In this document: positions 11,451-23,400 of the stretch, in pieces
Position numbering within the stretch: the stretch's first letter is position 1
Layout of the letters: each line of letters opens with the position of its first letter
NCBI GenBank assembly: GCA_003342895.1
Contig: PTFA01000303.1
Location: 702,435-766,434 of the forward strand
Direction of reading: 5' to 3'
From: Casuarius casuarius
Taxonomy: Eukaryota > Chordata > Aves > Casuariiformes > Casuariidae
DNA length: 64,000 nt
Translations under genes and position numbers: made by a program
The notes under the pieces: generated by a model
Told to the model about the DNA's origin: nothing
Seen by the model: the letters and a program-made list of their open reading frames with translations, nothing else
Database searches by the model: none

Positions 11451-13940
11451 TCTTAAGCCACGCAGGCTAAGGATGCCAGAGAGGCAAGGTGTGTTGAGAG
11501 AGGTAATGCATTTGTACAAGATAACTCATATAACTGGAAAAATGTGACAGGTTTGGGGTTTGGGTCTGACACAAACAGAACAGCCAAAATCAAGTTAAAA
11601 TGAATGAAAAGATACGGATAATTCACAGAAGCCAGTTGACCAACCTAAAGGCAGTATTTGACCTAGCAACTGAGCTTTTGGGGGGGGATCTGAACTACCT
11701 GAATGTTCAGCACAAGCAGAAGCTCTCCACTGACAAAACAGCTCTGACTGCCCCATAGCCGCCCACGCGCAAATCCACACAGAAAATCCTTAAATGATCA
11801 CAGCCCCTATTGGAAGATTATCCCTGGAAGACATTTCCCCAGAAGCTTCTGTTTGTAGCTTTCAAATAGCCCCTTACCTCACCAGAATAATTTCCAGGAG
11901 CAAATGTTTTGTAGACCAAAGTAAAACTGTAGAGCAAAACCAGCCAAGTCAACCCCCACAAGGTGCCTCCACCAGAACCGTGCAAACTCATGGACCTGTT
12001 CATGCCAAAATGCCAACACACCAAACCCCCGCCATGGGAATGTCACTGGCCAAACAGCGACCTTTACAAGCCCCAGTGACCTCCAGAGACACATGTTATT
12101 CTCCGTGGAAGAAGAAAGCTTTTCATAAAAAAGAAGAAGAAGAAGAAAAAAAAACACACTGACTTTTCAAGCCTGATCCTCAAGAAGGGTACAACCTTCA
12201 GAAGTGAGCATGGGAACTAGAAAATTAAGGATGATGGGTAATACTCATCAGAAAGAGGGCTTCACATCCCATTGTAATCAGCAGTTGATCCTTCCTCTGA
12301 CTCNGGGGGAAATAATGTTCTCTTCTCTGTTTCATGGTGTCTTCTGGCTGCCANGCTCTCCTCATTGCAGCCCTCTTCATTGCACGGCAGCTAATTGCCT
12401 TTTGCTCTCAAATGCCCAGACAAGTCAACATAGCTAGATTAAGCCAAAGCCCCAGTTACCCCCTGCGCTGCAGTGATTTCAGCAGTCCCACCTCACCCCC
12501 TGTGCTTGCCTCCCCCTCGCCTGCTTGGTTGTGCCAGCTCACCGGCGTGCGANCTGGAGCACAGGAAATGATCCACCTGAAAAAATTACCCAGCCAAAAA
12601 TATAAGGTCTAATACACTGGCTGATTTAATACACAGTATTATCACTCCCTACAGACAGAAGCCTTTCTGATTTTGAAGGTACTTAAGCACCTGACTTGGT
12701 TAGGCCTAAGTATTTCTCAAAAATCTGGCCCCTCATGCAGAACCAAGATAATCTTTGAAGACACAGGAACTCAACCAGCTTTGCTAAATCAATCTCACTG
12801 TTATTTTATTCAGCGGAAAAAAGTTCCCAGGGATCACATTTCTAGCAGAACCTGTTAACAATTTATAACTATCAGCTTAATCATTAAAAACAAACAATGG
12901 GAAAGAAAAATCATTAAATTAATCCCTGATCTGGAATCCCAGAAGAGAAAATGAATTATTTTTCAAGGCTGTAAGAATTAGAGGCCAACCTCCCAGATCC
13001 TGTAAAAACACGAAGAATAAGCGTATGCATACTCTGCCAGACACCATCTAAGGCTGCTGCAAGAAAGACTTTTGTGTATTCCTTTGATGCTCTTAGCTTT
13101 TCTCTTCAAGGAGCCTGGCAACCACCTTCTGGTACGGCAAGGATAAATTCACCCCTTTACAGTGCAGGAGATGTCTTTTACGCCTTCAGAGTATTTCCCA
13201 AAGAACGGGGGATTACTCGAGCACTGCGCTCAGTGCACTGAAGCCNCGGAGGCTATCCTGTGGGCCCTTCTGCTGTCCTGAGCGCAGCCTGGGCAAGAAG
13301 GGTGAAGCCTGCAGAGACGCAGTGAGGACCTGGACAGCAAACTGCTACCCCTGCACTTCTGGGAAAAGCATGTCTGCACTTCCTAGAGAGGATCGAATGC
13401 GCTGTCTGTCTTCCCCCTAAAATTAACATCCCTCCCACCCATCCGTGTTTCTGACTAGAAAGACTCTGATGGGCCATTTTCACCTCTCCTTTCACATACA
13501 CATAATACATTGTCCTAGCCCTAACCATGACAGTTGGTTTCTCTGTCCACTCTGTGGGAGGAGAAGCAGAACTGCAGGCAGCATCATCCTTGCATATTAT
13601 TGTATAGCCTTGCATATCCTTGCAGAAGCCTAAGTCCCTTGCCTTGGCAAGAGAAGCAGGTCTAGATCCAGGCCTGGAGAAGGTGCTGAGCTCAGGACCA
13701 GAAGGACCACAGGAGGCCCAGGATTGGAGAGCACCATGTCTCCTCCCCTACAAAACCTATTGACCCTGTGGTGCATTAGGAGCTTTTATTAGACCAGTTG
13801 ATACAGAAAGCAAGGACGGGTCCTGGATGCATACTCTGCTCCTGTCTCATGAGACTCCAAACCCACCAGCTTGTCAAGTTTGCTATTTTTCTTTCTCTTT
13901 CCCTTTTCCCCTTGATGTATCATTTGGACTAATAAAGGTA
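11451..13940. other. Intergenic sequence, no gene seen
   Basis: Contains an AAG/poly(A) purine tract at 12,127-12,154. A phrase at 12,685-12,735 (ttaggcctaagtatttctc, then aaatctggcccc) resembles a dispersed sauropsid repeat end. Isolated N bases occur at 12,304, 12,354 and 12,552. The 120-122 codon frames near 11,800-12,160 and 13,250-13,615 show no domain. Confidence 0.45.
12127..12154 (+). repeat. AAG/A-rich microsatellite
   Basis: About five AAG units within a pure A/G tract followed by a run of nine A. Confidence 0.8.
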
Positions 13941-13942
13941 TT

Positions 13943-14007
13943 AACTATCCTGCAAAAGCCATAGATCACCACCGTTGACAACTATCCTGCAAAAGCCATA
14001 GATCACC
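13943..14007. repeat. Exact 28-base tandem duplication, period 37
   Basis: The 28 bases beginning aactatcctgcaaaagcc at 13943-13970 recur without change at 13980-14007, separated by nine bases. Exact identity implies a recent duplication, or a local assembly artefact. Confidence 0.9.
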
Positions 14008-14525
14008 CTACCACTGCTAATATAATAAATGAGTATGTTAAACAGAGATAAAACAGCACAGGCGCAGGAGGGAGAAGCATCTTTTACTGAGATACAGGGG
14101 AAAGTCAGTGGCAGACCTGGTAATAAGATCCCCAGCCCAATGGCTGGCCCAACACCCAGGTCCATGACCTATGTGCCCATGAGTAATTGAAGGTGATTAA
14201 CAGGAAGGGTATGAAACCTGGAAGGAGAAAAATTGCTCCCCAGCTAACTGCATGATGCTGGACCTAGAACTTGTTGGATGAGGCTTGGAAAATTCAGAAT
14301 TTTCTCCACTTGGCTGAAGGACACATTGTTCTACTCCAGCGGAGCGACTGCCACTGCTGAGCGGGCTGGTCCAGCCACTCACACCCAACAGAGGGCACTG
14401 ACACCCTGACCACAGGCACCAACCCCTCNGGGTCGCCCCAGCCAGGGAAGCAGGCCAGCCCCAGCGCCAGCCTCTCCTCCCCGCTGCACCAGCGACGACC
14501 TTCCCACTATCACCTTCCTCATCGC
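14008..14525. other. Unique sequence, rising GC toward a CpG cluster
   Basis: No repeat or coding domain recognised. GC rises after about 14,340. A minus-strand frame of 144 codons (14,197-14,631) runs from the CpG cluster, has an N in it, and shows no domain. Confidence 0.4.
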
Positions 14526-14564
14526 AATCCTGGCGGGGCTTGCCACCTCCCCACCCAACACAAA

Positions 14565-14700
14565 TCAACGGGGCCTCACCTCGGCGGGGCGAGGACGGGA
14601 AGCATCCGTCGCAGCGCGGTGCCAAAGCCACTTCCTCGCCGCTGCTGCTGCGCGTTTTCGCAGGCGCTCGTGAAGAATCTGGGTGGAAAAACCTGCCGAG
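14565..14700 (-). promoter_or_regulatory. Dense short CpG cluster, candidate minus-strand promoter/first exon
   Basis: About 17 CpG dinucleotides fall in roughly 130 bases, far above the surrounding sequence. On the minus strand there is an ETS-type word (gaggaagtgg, 14637-14628) and a strong 5' splice donor, ccgag|gtgagg, with the exon edge at 14580. Together they would fit a CpG promoter firing leftward with a short non-coding first exon. There is no TATA box and no proven transcript. The cluster is shorter than the usual 200-bp CpG island threshold. It could equally be a GC-rich enhancer core. Confidence 0.4.
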
Positions 14701-15230
14701 GGAGGGAAATGGGGGCCTTCGCTTTTCAGGCTGTTAACTGTAATTAGCCTGGTTTCTGAGATGTAATTATCTCGCAATCTCAAAGCAAACACCCCGGAGG
14801 AAATTGCACAGTTAAAGACAGCATGGCATTAAAAATAAATTATGAGTGCTGCCCGCTACTGCTACGGATCTGTCAGTGTTTTCACTCTAAAAGCCCCTGC
14901 TTGGGGGAGGCAGAATCACCCATCTGTGACTTTCCGTGCCAAACTGTCTGCCTAGACGTCGGATCGCTCCGTGTCTCTGTTATGATGCAGAATTAAAAAC
15001 AGTAACCCCACGATCAGGAGGCATTCAGTTTTGTCACAGTCCAATTACAAAATTGCTGCACTTTGGAGGTGGAGAGGTTGTTTTGTTTTGGGTTTTCTTC
15101 CCCAGAGGAATTAAATTCCGCAGGCTACTTAATACATTGCACGAAGTGTGTGAGGTGTTTGGAAACAAGTCGCTGCTAATGGATCACGATATTCCTTCCT
15201 CTTGCAGAAAAAGCTCCTGAGCATACTCTC
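14701..15230. promoter_or_regulatory. Candidate regulatory block beside the CpG cluster
   Basis: Non-repetitive sequence with homeodomain cores (gtaattagcc near 14,741, gtaattatct near 14,763, aaataaattatgag near 14,833, caattaca near 15,041). There is a T-box-like aggtgtttgg near 15,152. A pyrimidine tract and cttgcag near 15,201-15,207 resemble a splice acceptor. Its position next to the CpG cluster makes it one of the better regulatory candidates. Conservation is not shown. Confidence 0.3.
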
Positions 15231-18200
15231 CACTGCCCTTTTTGTCATTGCTTGAATGCTTTCCAGAATTAGGACCGTTCCTTATTGCCCAAATTACCAT
15301 GCCAAGGACTCATCCCAAGAGGTGGGGGAACCCAGCTAGATCAATGGCCGGAGTCAACGGTCAGCTGGATCTCNTAACAGGCTCTGGCTCTTTGCTTGGC
15401 AAGTCCCTCTGCTCGGCTGCAGCCCACAGAGCCTTGCTCAGCTCCAAGCTCCATGCCTGGCCACTGCTCTGCAATGCCTGGCAGAAGAGCAGGTATGGCT
15501 CTTGGATGGGGCACGAGGCTGAGCACACAGTAAGGGAGAGGAAGGCTACGTTCTGCTCCTCACAGAGCTAGAGAGTGAAATGAGACCCACGAGGAGGAGA
15601 CGCAGCTTGCTGTTTGCTTACTTCCAGTTTTAGTGTCTTTTACAACCAGTGCTATATGGTGACACAAGCACAGGCTCACCAGTGCTATGATCTATCTCTA
15701 CAGCAAGCAGAGCTGTGCTGATTTGGGTCATCAGACTCTACCAAAATCATCCCAGACTGCGTTCCCTCATGGCACTCATCTCTCATGTCAAGTCTCTTTC
15801 CGTGGGCCAAGTTCCAGATCACAAGAAGGTCCGAGTGACCTTAATGCACACATTGCACAACCAACACCTGCTGTGTTGCACAAAGAGAAACGGCCTCAGG
15901 GGGCAGCAGCATTCAGATGTCTAATGCCTTTGAAAGCTCAAACACCTCCTCAACATCTGCAGAGAGATGGGACATGCCACCACCTCCAAACCATCATGCT
16001 GACTACACAAAACACCAGTTAATTCATTTTGCCATGGCTGAGGTGGACTAGGGACTTCCAGAAACATGCTGAGCTCTGATAAGCTTCAAGAGAAGATCCA
16101 AGATGACCACTGGTGTACCTCTCATCAGAAATGCTGTTTCTCCAAGGACTCCAGCAAATGCACCCCTACACAGCAGAGCCACTGCCCTACAGGTAATTGG
16201 CGGGTGCTTCTGGAGTACAAGATACAAACACTCAAACACTACGGGGCTTTATGCAGCTACAGCAGCACCACNCCCCAGTTAGTTAAAACTCAAGGATTTC
16301 TTACAGTATGAATCAACCTCACAGTCTCTCCTCTCCACGTATCTAGTCACTCAGAGGATGCAAAGAACAAATCTGGAGAGCCCATTAAAAGCCACTCAAC
16401 TGGAAAATAGTTTCTGGCCTAATTCTAGCACCAGGGTCTCAGGCAGTGAGAGAAATCTGACAGCAAGAGTGTGTCTGGGGGGAGGAGGAGACAGAGCTGT
16501 TAACTACTTCACTATCTAATGTATAGCACTCTCCAAGAGTAATTAATAATTAATATTCGTAGCTTGCTTAAATCTGTTGACTCTGTAAACCGCAGCCTCT
16601 CACTTAAAGGACTCTTGGCATGCTGAGACAAACTGAAGAACAGCCCCCATGGAGAGATTCAGCATAAACTACAGCGATGTCAACTCCCAGCTGCTCAGCA
16701 CTGGTTTTAACCCTTCTGGTTTCCTTGCCCTCTTTATCCTGCTTAATTAAGCATGCTTCCTTAGGAGCATTTCTTACCAGAGGTGGACGGAAAGTCCAAT
16801 ATGGCAGGACCTGGGCCTCTGGTCACTGCAATGCTGCTAGCAATGCTCTCGTATTCCTTACCAGGACCAAGGCGGTAAGGTCTTTNGTTAGCATAGGACA
16901 CTGATGTCACCAATTTCGATCCCCTTCAGAGGATATGTTCAGATGCTCCTGGGACGTGGACCACGCACTGGGTATCACAGTGATACCTTGCAGGAGAGTA
17001 GTGGAAGCTCTGTAGCATAGGCTTGATTGATACATGTTGCCAACAACCCGTACTCTTGTCTCCTTTCAAGTACCTGGGAACATCAACCAAACAAGCACCA
17101 GACAGGGTCCTGTCACCAGCTTTGTTTCTTAACTCCACTGCACAATCCTCTTAGATTTATCAGATTCAGGTGTTGGGTTTACTGCATCAAAGATCAATGA
17201 GAGCCTTCTAGAGACTAAAATGTTCTCAACACTTCTGGACCTGTTGAGCAGTTGTGGATCCCACACATTTACACTAGTTTCAAAAGTGATGGGTCAAATA
17301 CCTGGAAGAAAACTCCACTGGCTCAAGAAAGCACTGAGTTACTCACTCAGCCTCCAGCCAATTGTATCTTAGGAGGATTATTGCAAACTGCTTTCTTGTT
17401 CTTATACTCTTCCCAAAGCATGTACATCTGGCCCCTTTCTGGACAGAAACCTGAACAAGATATTTTTTTTGGCCAGACCCAGTGGTGCTTCCCTCATGAT
17501 CCTAGAAGGGCTGTGTCAGCCACTCTGCAGACTGCTGAGAACTCCACTTCTTGACCCTGAAAGCTTCCTTTCTCCAAGCTGCAGAACAACTCATCACTAG
17601 GCCACTGCAACTGATCTTGTAGAAGCCCAAAGCCTATCACAGCTCTCCTCTTTGCTTTCTTTTACACCTGGCAGGCAGTGAAGGACTCCTTGTGAAATCT
17701 GCACACTTCTCTCAGCAATGGCAGATAAACTGGCCACCAGCCCTCCCTTATCCTTCTACAGCCAATGTTCCGCAAAGCTCCCTGTCTGTTCTTCAGGATC
17801 ATGCAGTCTCACTGTGTAGCTGCTCTCAAAGGTCACCTTGTACAGCATTGGGAAATCACAGAGAGGCAGACTAAATGGACAGAACCTGTAAGTTTAAAGC
17901 CAACAAAGGCATATAGTTTGGCTCAGAGATTCAGCTTTGCAAGCTGTCAATGGAAACCTGCTCTCCATGAGCACACTGCTCAAGGCTCATTTCTTGAGTG
18001 ACCTCCAGATATGAGTGACCTAAAATGGCCCAGAGAAAAGATGATAAAGTCAGGGCAATAGCAAGGACTCTCTCAGCAAAGGATTTCATCCTGCTCAGGC
18101 ACACACGAAAAGGCACATTTTTGGCCACAAAATTCCACTTTGCAGCCTTCATTCCAACCAAGCCTCCATTCTATGGTTCTGCCCCTAATCCCCTTGGCCT

Positions 18201-20360
18201 TCACTCAAAAGCTGCAGACGTAATTCATGTAGTCTCCATCCTTTTCCCACTTCCCAGCATTGTTACCACCTTAACCTTAGTTTCACAGCCAGCAAAAGAT
18301 GCTTGATGCCCACGGTCATGGTATCTGTGGGCTTGTATCAGTTAGCACTGTAGGTCTGAGCTAAAGGAACAAAGCTACGAGGCTTGGAAACCCAGTGTAG
18401 GTTGTGCACGCTGACAGGTGGAGAGCTGGAATGGAACAGGGCAGCAGATTTNCCTGAAGGGAACCACAGCTACTGAGGAACAAGATCTTCTGCTACAAAT
18501 ACCACAGAAGGGAAGAATTCAAAGGTCTGGACCAAGACTTAGGCACCTTCGTGAATCTGGTCTAGGGAACCGCCCATCAAAATGTCCTAATTTTGTCTCT
18601 GTAGTATCATCTCAGGGGCGAAGATGGCTCCTACTGCAATCAAAGATCACCTTTTCTTTTGACTTTACACAAGACTTGGAAAAGAACTTTAATATCTTTC
18701 AAATATCACATGTTGGGATAATTCAATATGCATGCAGATTCCTCATAATGCAGCACATTTGGGTCATTCAATATACATGTATATTACTTGTTCTCCTGTG
18801 TTCCAAGTTTCCCAGAACATGAAAAGTTCCTGTTTCATTATAATGAACATTATTTTATCATCTGCCTTATGAGTTACATTTTATCCTAGTTACGTTTTAA
18901 TCTGGTGATAGTTCTCTAAGATACAGGAAATAATTTAACTCAGTAAGTTACTCATCCTATTTTATACTTTATTTCCCATGTAGTCTCCAAATTCTGTTCA
19001 GTTACTTTAATCACTATTCAAAAATACATTTCTATTGAAATCTGCTTTTCTTTCAAAAATGCAATGGAAAAAGGTCTGCTTGGTTGCATTCAGATGTGAA
19101 TGCACTAAAAAATACCTAATATCAGGAAACGATTATACATAGCTTTCCTAGAATTAATAATGTGGCTTTAGCAAGGAGGAAAATATGCCCATAAATAATG
19201 ATTTTTCCCCTTCCTTGCTATTATAATCAAGGACAGCCAATGTGATTCCGTGGTTAAAAAATACTGAGGATTTGGTTGTCCTGCAAAGACATTAGTGGGT
19301 TTCAGTGAGAAACCAAGCTTTATGAGAATGAACTGTGGGAGAATGTGGGATTTGCACTGCGGTCCGAAAGATCAATATTTTGGGGGAAACGACCAAACCT
19401 TGCTTGTAATGCGTCTCTCTTTGTGCATCTTGTCTTTATACGCTAAGCAAATAAGACCTTTCCCCCGGAGTCTCATAGTGAGCTAGATAAATAACAGCCC
19501 TGCTTCCCCCAAAATTTCAAAAATTTAAGAGACTTTCCTTTTACTAAACGAGAAAAGCAGTCATTTGGGTTTGAATGAAACCTATTACTCAACTTAAAAC
19601 AAAATGCTTCATTCAGTTACCAGGCATCTGCAAACGTTGTAAGAGTTCAAGAAAAAGGTATGTGAGATTCTGAAATTTAAAGTTCTCTGTTTTCATGAAA
19701 ATGGGAAATCAAAGGCTTCAAACTAAAACAAGGGCAGGGGGGTATTATGGTATAAATCCCTTCCCTCTTCCCTCCCCTCGAATGGGCAAAACCTACAATT
19801 ATTTCAAACCTTTTCTCAGGGTTGACAAATTTGGAGATGGAGGCCACAGAAGAAGTACGCTCATTGAAAAATTGAATCTACTTGATGTGTGAGTTTATCT
19901 AAGGAGGACCGGTGGGTCCAGAGTATCTGCTGGGGCTTCCAAGGACTGCACATCATTGGGGTTAACATTACAGGAGCTGAATCGGGTCAGCTTAATTCCA
20001 GCCTCTTCTCTTTCGCCTGCATAGCGCCGTTATCAGAGCAGCATGCATCTCTTCATTTCTGACCAACGCGGCCTTAAAGAGATACCTATTGGTCTCACGC
20101 CAACAGAAAGGGACCAAAGACAGGCCAAACGCACAAGGCACATGGGGAGACAGCTGCTGGTCTCCAGCTTCTACCAGTGTTGCCATTAAAGCTTCCCAGG
20201 CCTCGCCACTGCTAATCTTGACACCCAGTAGCACTCCTGTGAGCCAATTCTTCTTCTGGCAATCCCCGTTCCCCCTCACCTCCTTACGTTTGAGCCTATT
20301 GAGAACAACAATAGTCCTCTGTAAGGAAGAACGGAGCAAGCAAGGTTGGACTGCACGAGA
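15231..20360. other. Long stretch without recognisable gene
   Basis: Mostly unique sequence. A homeodomain-like AT word (taattaataattaatatt) lies at about 16,541-16,557. An AT-rich zone runs about 18,820-19,240. Open frames reach about 134 codons (18,418-18,822) but contain an N and no domain. The 189-codon minus-strand frame at 19,992-20,561 ends in the AC microsatellite and has no recognisable homology. No CR1 or SINE copy stands out. Confidence 0.45.
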
Positions 20361-20379
20361 CTCCTCCTGAAAGCAGGCC

Positions 20380-20690
20380 CACAGCCGGCAACTCCGGACA
20401 ACAACATCCATTTTGCTAATGACTGGAATAATGACGGCATTCTTGTTAGCAACTGTGGAGATAACAAGGCCAACACTAGTCGTAATTATTGTAAAATGTG
20501 CAGAAGGCAATTTAGAATAATAAATGTTTAGAAGGTACAGAACACACACACACACACACACACACTCACAAAAGAGCCTGTCATTAGCTGGATCTCAGTC
20601 TGTGGTGTACGAGGGCCGCTCTGATTACATTGTTTGGAGGCACATGTCATGCGGCGGGCCCCAATTTAGCAACGCCATGTCCCCCCCGCT
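20380..20690. promoter_or_regulatory. Candidate regulatory block split by an AC microsatellite
   Basis: Unique sequence on both sides of the AC repeat carries words such as gctaatgactgg (about 20,416), cgtaattattg (about 20,480) and gattacattgtttgg (about 20,624). It resembles conserved non-coding sequence in composition only. Confidence 0.25.
20542..20565. repeat. AC dinucleotide microsatellite, 12 units
   Basis: Uninterrupted AC repeat, followed by tcaca. Confidence 0.95.
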
Positions 20691-21239
20691 CCAGTGAGGT
20701 GAGGAGTACGTGCTGGTCCCCTGCCTGCCAAACTGCAAGGGCACCCGCGATAGAAAGGCAGACCCAGGCAGGTTGTCCGCCAGGGAGGAAGAAGCTAATG
20801 CCAGAGGAGAAGGCAGGTAGGAGATGGAGCAGTCCTGTGTTTCTGACTGCGCTGTGCTGTCTTTCCATGCCCACAAACCAACCCTAGGAGTACTGTCCTC
20901 CTACCTGATCGAGGCCGCCTGCCCAATGTCCCACCACACAGCAGGCGCCTGTTGTGGGATGAGAACATTTCCTCGTGGTGGAAGCACGTCATGAAGCAGG
21001 AGGGCTCCACTCCCCGTTACAGCCACCCAAGCCAGCACGCATAGCGTGGTTCAGAGTGACCCTGCTGCCACCATGAACCACAGCCCAAGGGCTGAGATGC
21101 TGGGACAAAGGCCCAGGGGAGAAGAGCAGGTAAGAAGTGGGGTCCAGAGCATGAGAGAAGGGGGAGAGGCAGGCCCAGGAGAGGAAGGGGGAAGCTGCGA
21201 GACTCATGTGAAGAGCTGACGAATCCCTGCCAAAGCAAA
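20691..21239. other. Moderately GC-rich unique sequence, no gene seen
   Basis: Several overlapping frames of 75-91 codons on both strands, none with a recognisable domain. The purine-rich patch at about 21,110-21,190 explains some of them. Confidence 0.4.
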
Positions 21240-22110
21240 CAGTTGGCCGCGTAAGGCTCTGCACGTCTCCGGTTAATTTTGACCATCTGGCATTTACTGA
21301 AATCGTCTCCTTTTGTGCTCTCTACGATGAAGTGATTTTGTATTCCTGCTCTGGACTGAGGGCACTGCCGTCCCAGCTATCCCTCATCTTATGGCACCTC
21401 GCTTCGCTCGACCCTCAGGCCGGAAAAGTAACGTAACAAGCGGGAAGATGGGAAGAGAAATCGGAACAGAAGTTAAAGGCAAGAACCCAGCCACAGAAAA
21501 GCAGGGAGAAAAACCTTTAGGAAGGTGCAATTGCAAAGTGATGACAGGCTGGCGGGACAGACTTAGCGGCAACGAGGGGTCCCCTCGCTTTCTCGCGTGT
21601 GCGGAATGACTGCACGATCAGAACGAAGCCAAAAGAGTCATTTTGTAGGGAACACTGGCACGAGCCTCTCTCCCATAACGAGGGTAAGGGAACGAAATAA
21701 TCAACGTTTCCCATGGAACAGAAATGCAAACATTCAAATTCACATTTTAACAGGTTCGGTTGAAATACATCACCTTGTTGTTCTTCAGTTAGGAAAGACT
21801 CGCGTTTCCCGGCAGAGCCTGCAGTCCCAGGCCATATTCCATAGCACCGCCGCCTTATCTTATATCCCCTACAAGTCAGCAAGAAACCTCTCAAGCTCAG
21901 GACGCACTTCCAACACTACTCATTGCAAGACCTACGCCATAGCCAGCAAACGGGCCCCAGTCGCTTTGTATGTGTCTGCAATTCTCCCAGTAGCCACAAT
22001 GCCAGGAGTTTTGCGTGCGCAGCGAGGACTGCAGGCAGACGCTCGCCACTGCTGGTTTATGCCAGCAGAGCCGAAACTTTAGATCAGCGACAGAGAGAGT
22101 CTGCCTCCCG
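21240..22110. other. Zone of raised CpG density
   Basis: CpG is repeatedly present (for example gttggccgcg near 21,242, cacctcgcttcgctcg near 21,396, ctcgctttctcgcgtgtg near 21,584, gactcgcgtttcccgg near 21,799), though not at island level. The open frames here (161 codons plus at 21,597-22,082, 125 codons minus at 21,517-21,894) overlap antisense and show no domain. It could be an old methylation-poor regulatory zone. Confidence 0.3.
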
Positions 22111-22114
22111 GGAG

Positions 22115-22330
22115 CAGTAAATTGCAATGCTGGTCCCCAAAGACCCTCCTTGCCATTAAGTGATTAATGAATTCATTAACACCTCGAAGAACACAGGAAA
22201 TATGACACAGCCTGCCTAGGCTTTGCAAAGTTTTTTTTCTTCCCTTTAAGCAACAGCAGAGAATAGCGACTAATTAAGCTATATGGCCCATGGCAGCACT
22301 ACTACATTGATCCAGTGGGGATGAGGAGAG
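22115..22330. promoter_or_regulatory. Candidate homeodomain-type element with palindrome
   Basis: Contains the perfect 16-base palindrome ttaatgaattcattaa at 22164-22179, just after an NK-type ttaagtg at 22156-22162. It also has attgcaat (about 22,122) and gactaattaagc near 22,269. Density of homeodomain-type cores is high for about 150 bp. Function is inferred. Confidence 0.35.
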
Positions 22331-23155
22331 TGATGAAATTCTCTGTCTCATGCTCTGACCAGCTTTTATTTGACCCATAACGAGATGCTAAAAGAAGGGG
22401 TTTATTGCTATTATAAACCTTCCCTTTCATAGAAGGAAGAAAAAAAAAAAAAAGACTTTTTACTGTAATGGCTTTAAGTGACTTTCCCAGCGTTCCCTGC
22501 CCAAGGGTGGAATAGTCCTAGGGGACGGCTGGAGGTAACTGTCAGCATGGGGAAAGGGGGAGGAATTGTGCAATGGGCTCTTCAAGCCCTACAAAGAGCC
22601 TTGATTCTTGCCCAACATCCACTGTCACATACTCAAGACTGCTTCACTGACAGTTTTATTTACTAAATGTAACATAACCAACAGGCTAAACACTTGGGTT
22701 AAAGGGTGTGCAGGGCCCGGTGTCTAACACCTGCATTTAATCAAGGCACAGGGTTACCTTCCATTATCCGTCAGCAGGACACTCCTGGTGCTCCCACAGC
22801 TTCATCCACAGCTGAGCAGCTGGCAAAAGACAGTCCTTCCCTCTCGCAGGAATGACAAGTGTCTCTCAGCCCACATGGATCTTGGACAGGTTTCCCAGGT
22901 CTGGCTCCCCTCTGAGCCCACAGTCTAACCCCACGGACAGCAATCAAAGAGGCCACCACCAGCAGACCAAGACTGCATCGTGAGTCAGTTCTAGCGAGGG
23001 CTGAGCTACCTGAGAACAGCCAAGCCAGTCGAAGGGGACAAGGGATGCTCTGTATCATACAAAGACAAGCAGGGCAGCCAAGAAGCCATCACGTATTCCT
23101 GCTATGGGCAGATGTTGGGGCTTCAGGAGATCTGAAACTGGGTAGAATCAGATCC
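22331..23155. other. Unique sequence, no gene seen
   Basis: Holds an A15 run at 22440-22454. No coding domain or repeat family is recognised before the CR1 copy that follows. Confidence 0.45.
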
Positions 23156-23159
23156 AAAA

Positions 23160-23400
23160 GACAACTCACTTTCAGACACGGATTACTAAATTGGAGGGAG
23201 TTCAGAGAAAGCCACTACGAAGATTAAAGAGCAGCAGGTATTGATTTACGTAGGAAGATCAAAAGAGCTATATTTGTATGTAGTAGTTTAGCTAAGTGAT
23301 GACTAAGTGTTTAAAGGGAAGAACTTGAAGGACATAAACTGAGAAAGGGACCATTAGGTTGAGTGCAGTGAAGAGAGCTTAACAGAGCAATAGAATGAAG
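23160..23400 (+). mobile_element. CR1-type LINE fragment, heavily decayed
   Basis: Order of phrases matches the CR1 ORF2 end: aaattggagggagttcagag, then atcaaaagagctatatttgta, then agtttagctaagtgatgac, and later ggacataaactgagaaaggg. The copy is more diverged than the other CR1 copies here, and both edges are uncertain. Confidence 0.6.

Noticed and set aside
19992..20561. 189-codon minus-strand open frame
   Set aside because: Its start codes through the AC microsatellite (Cys/Val repeats) and there is no recognisable homology.
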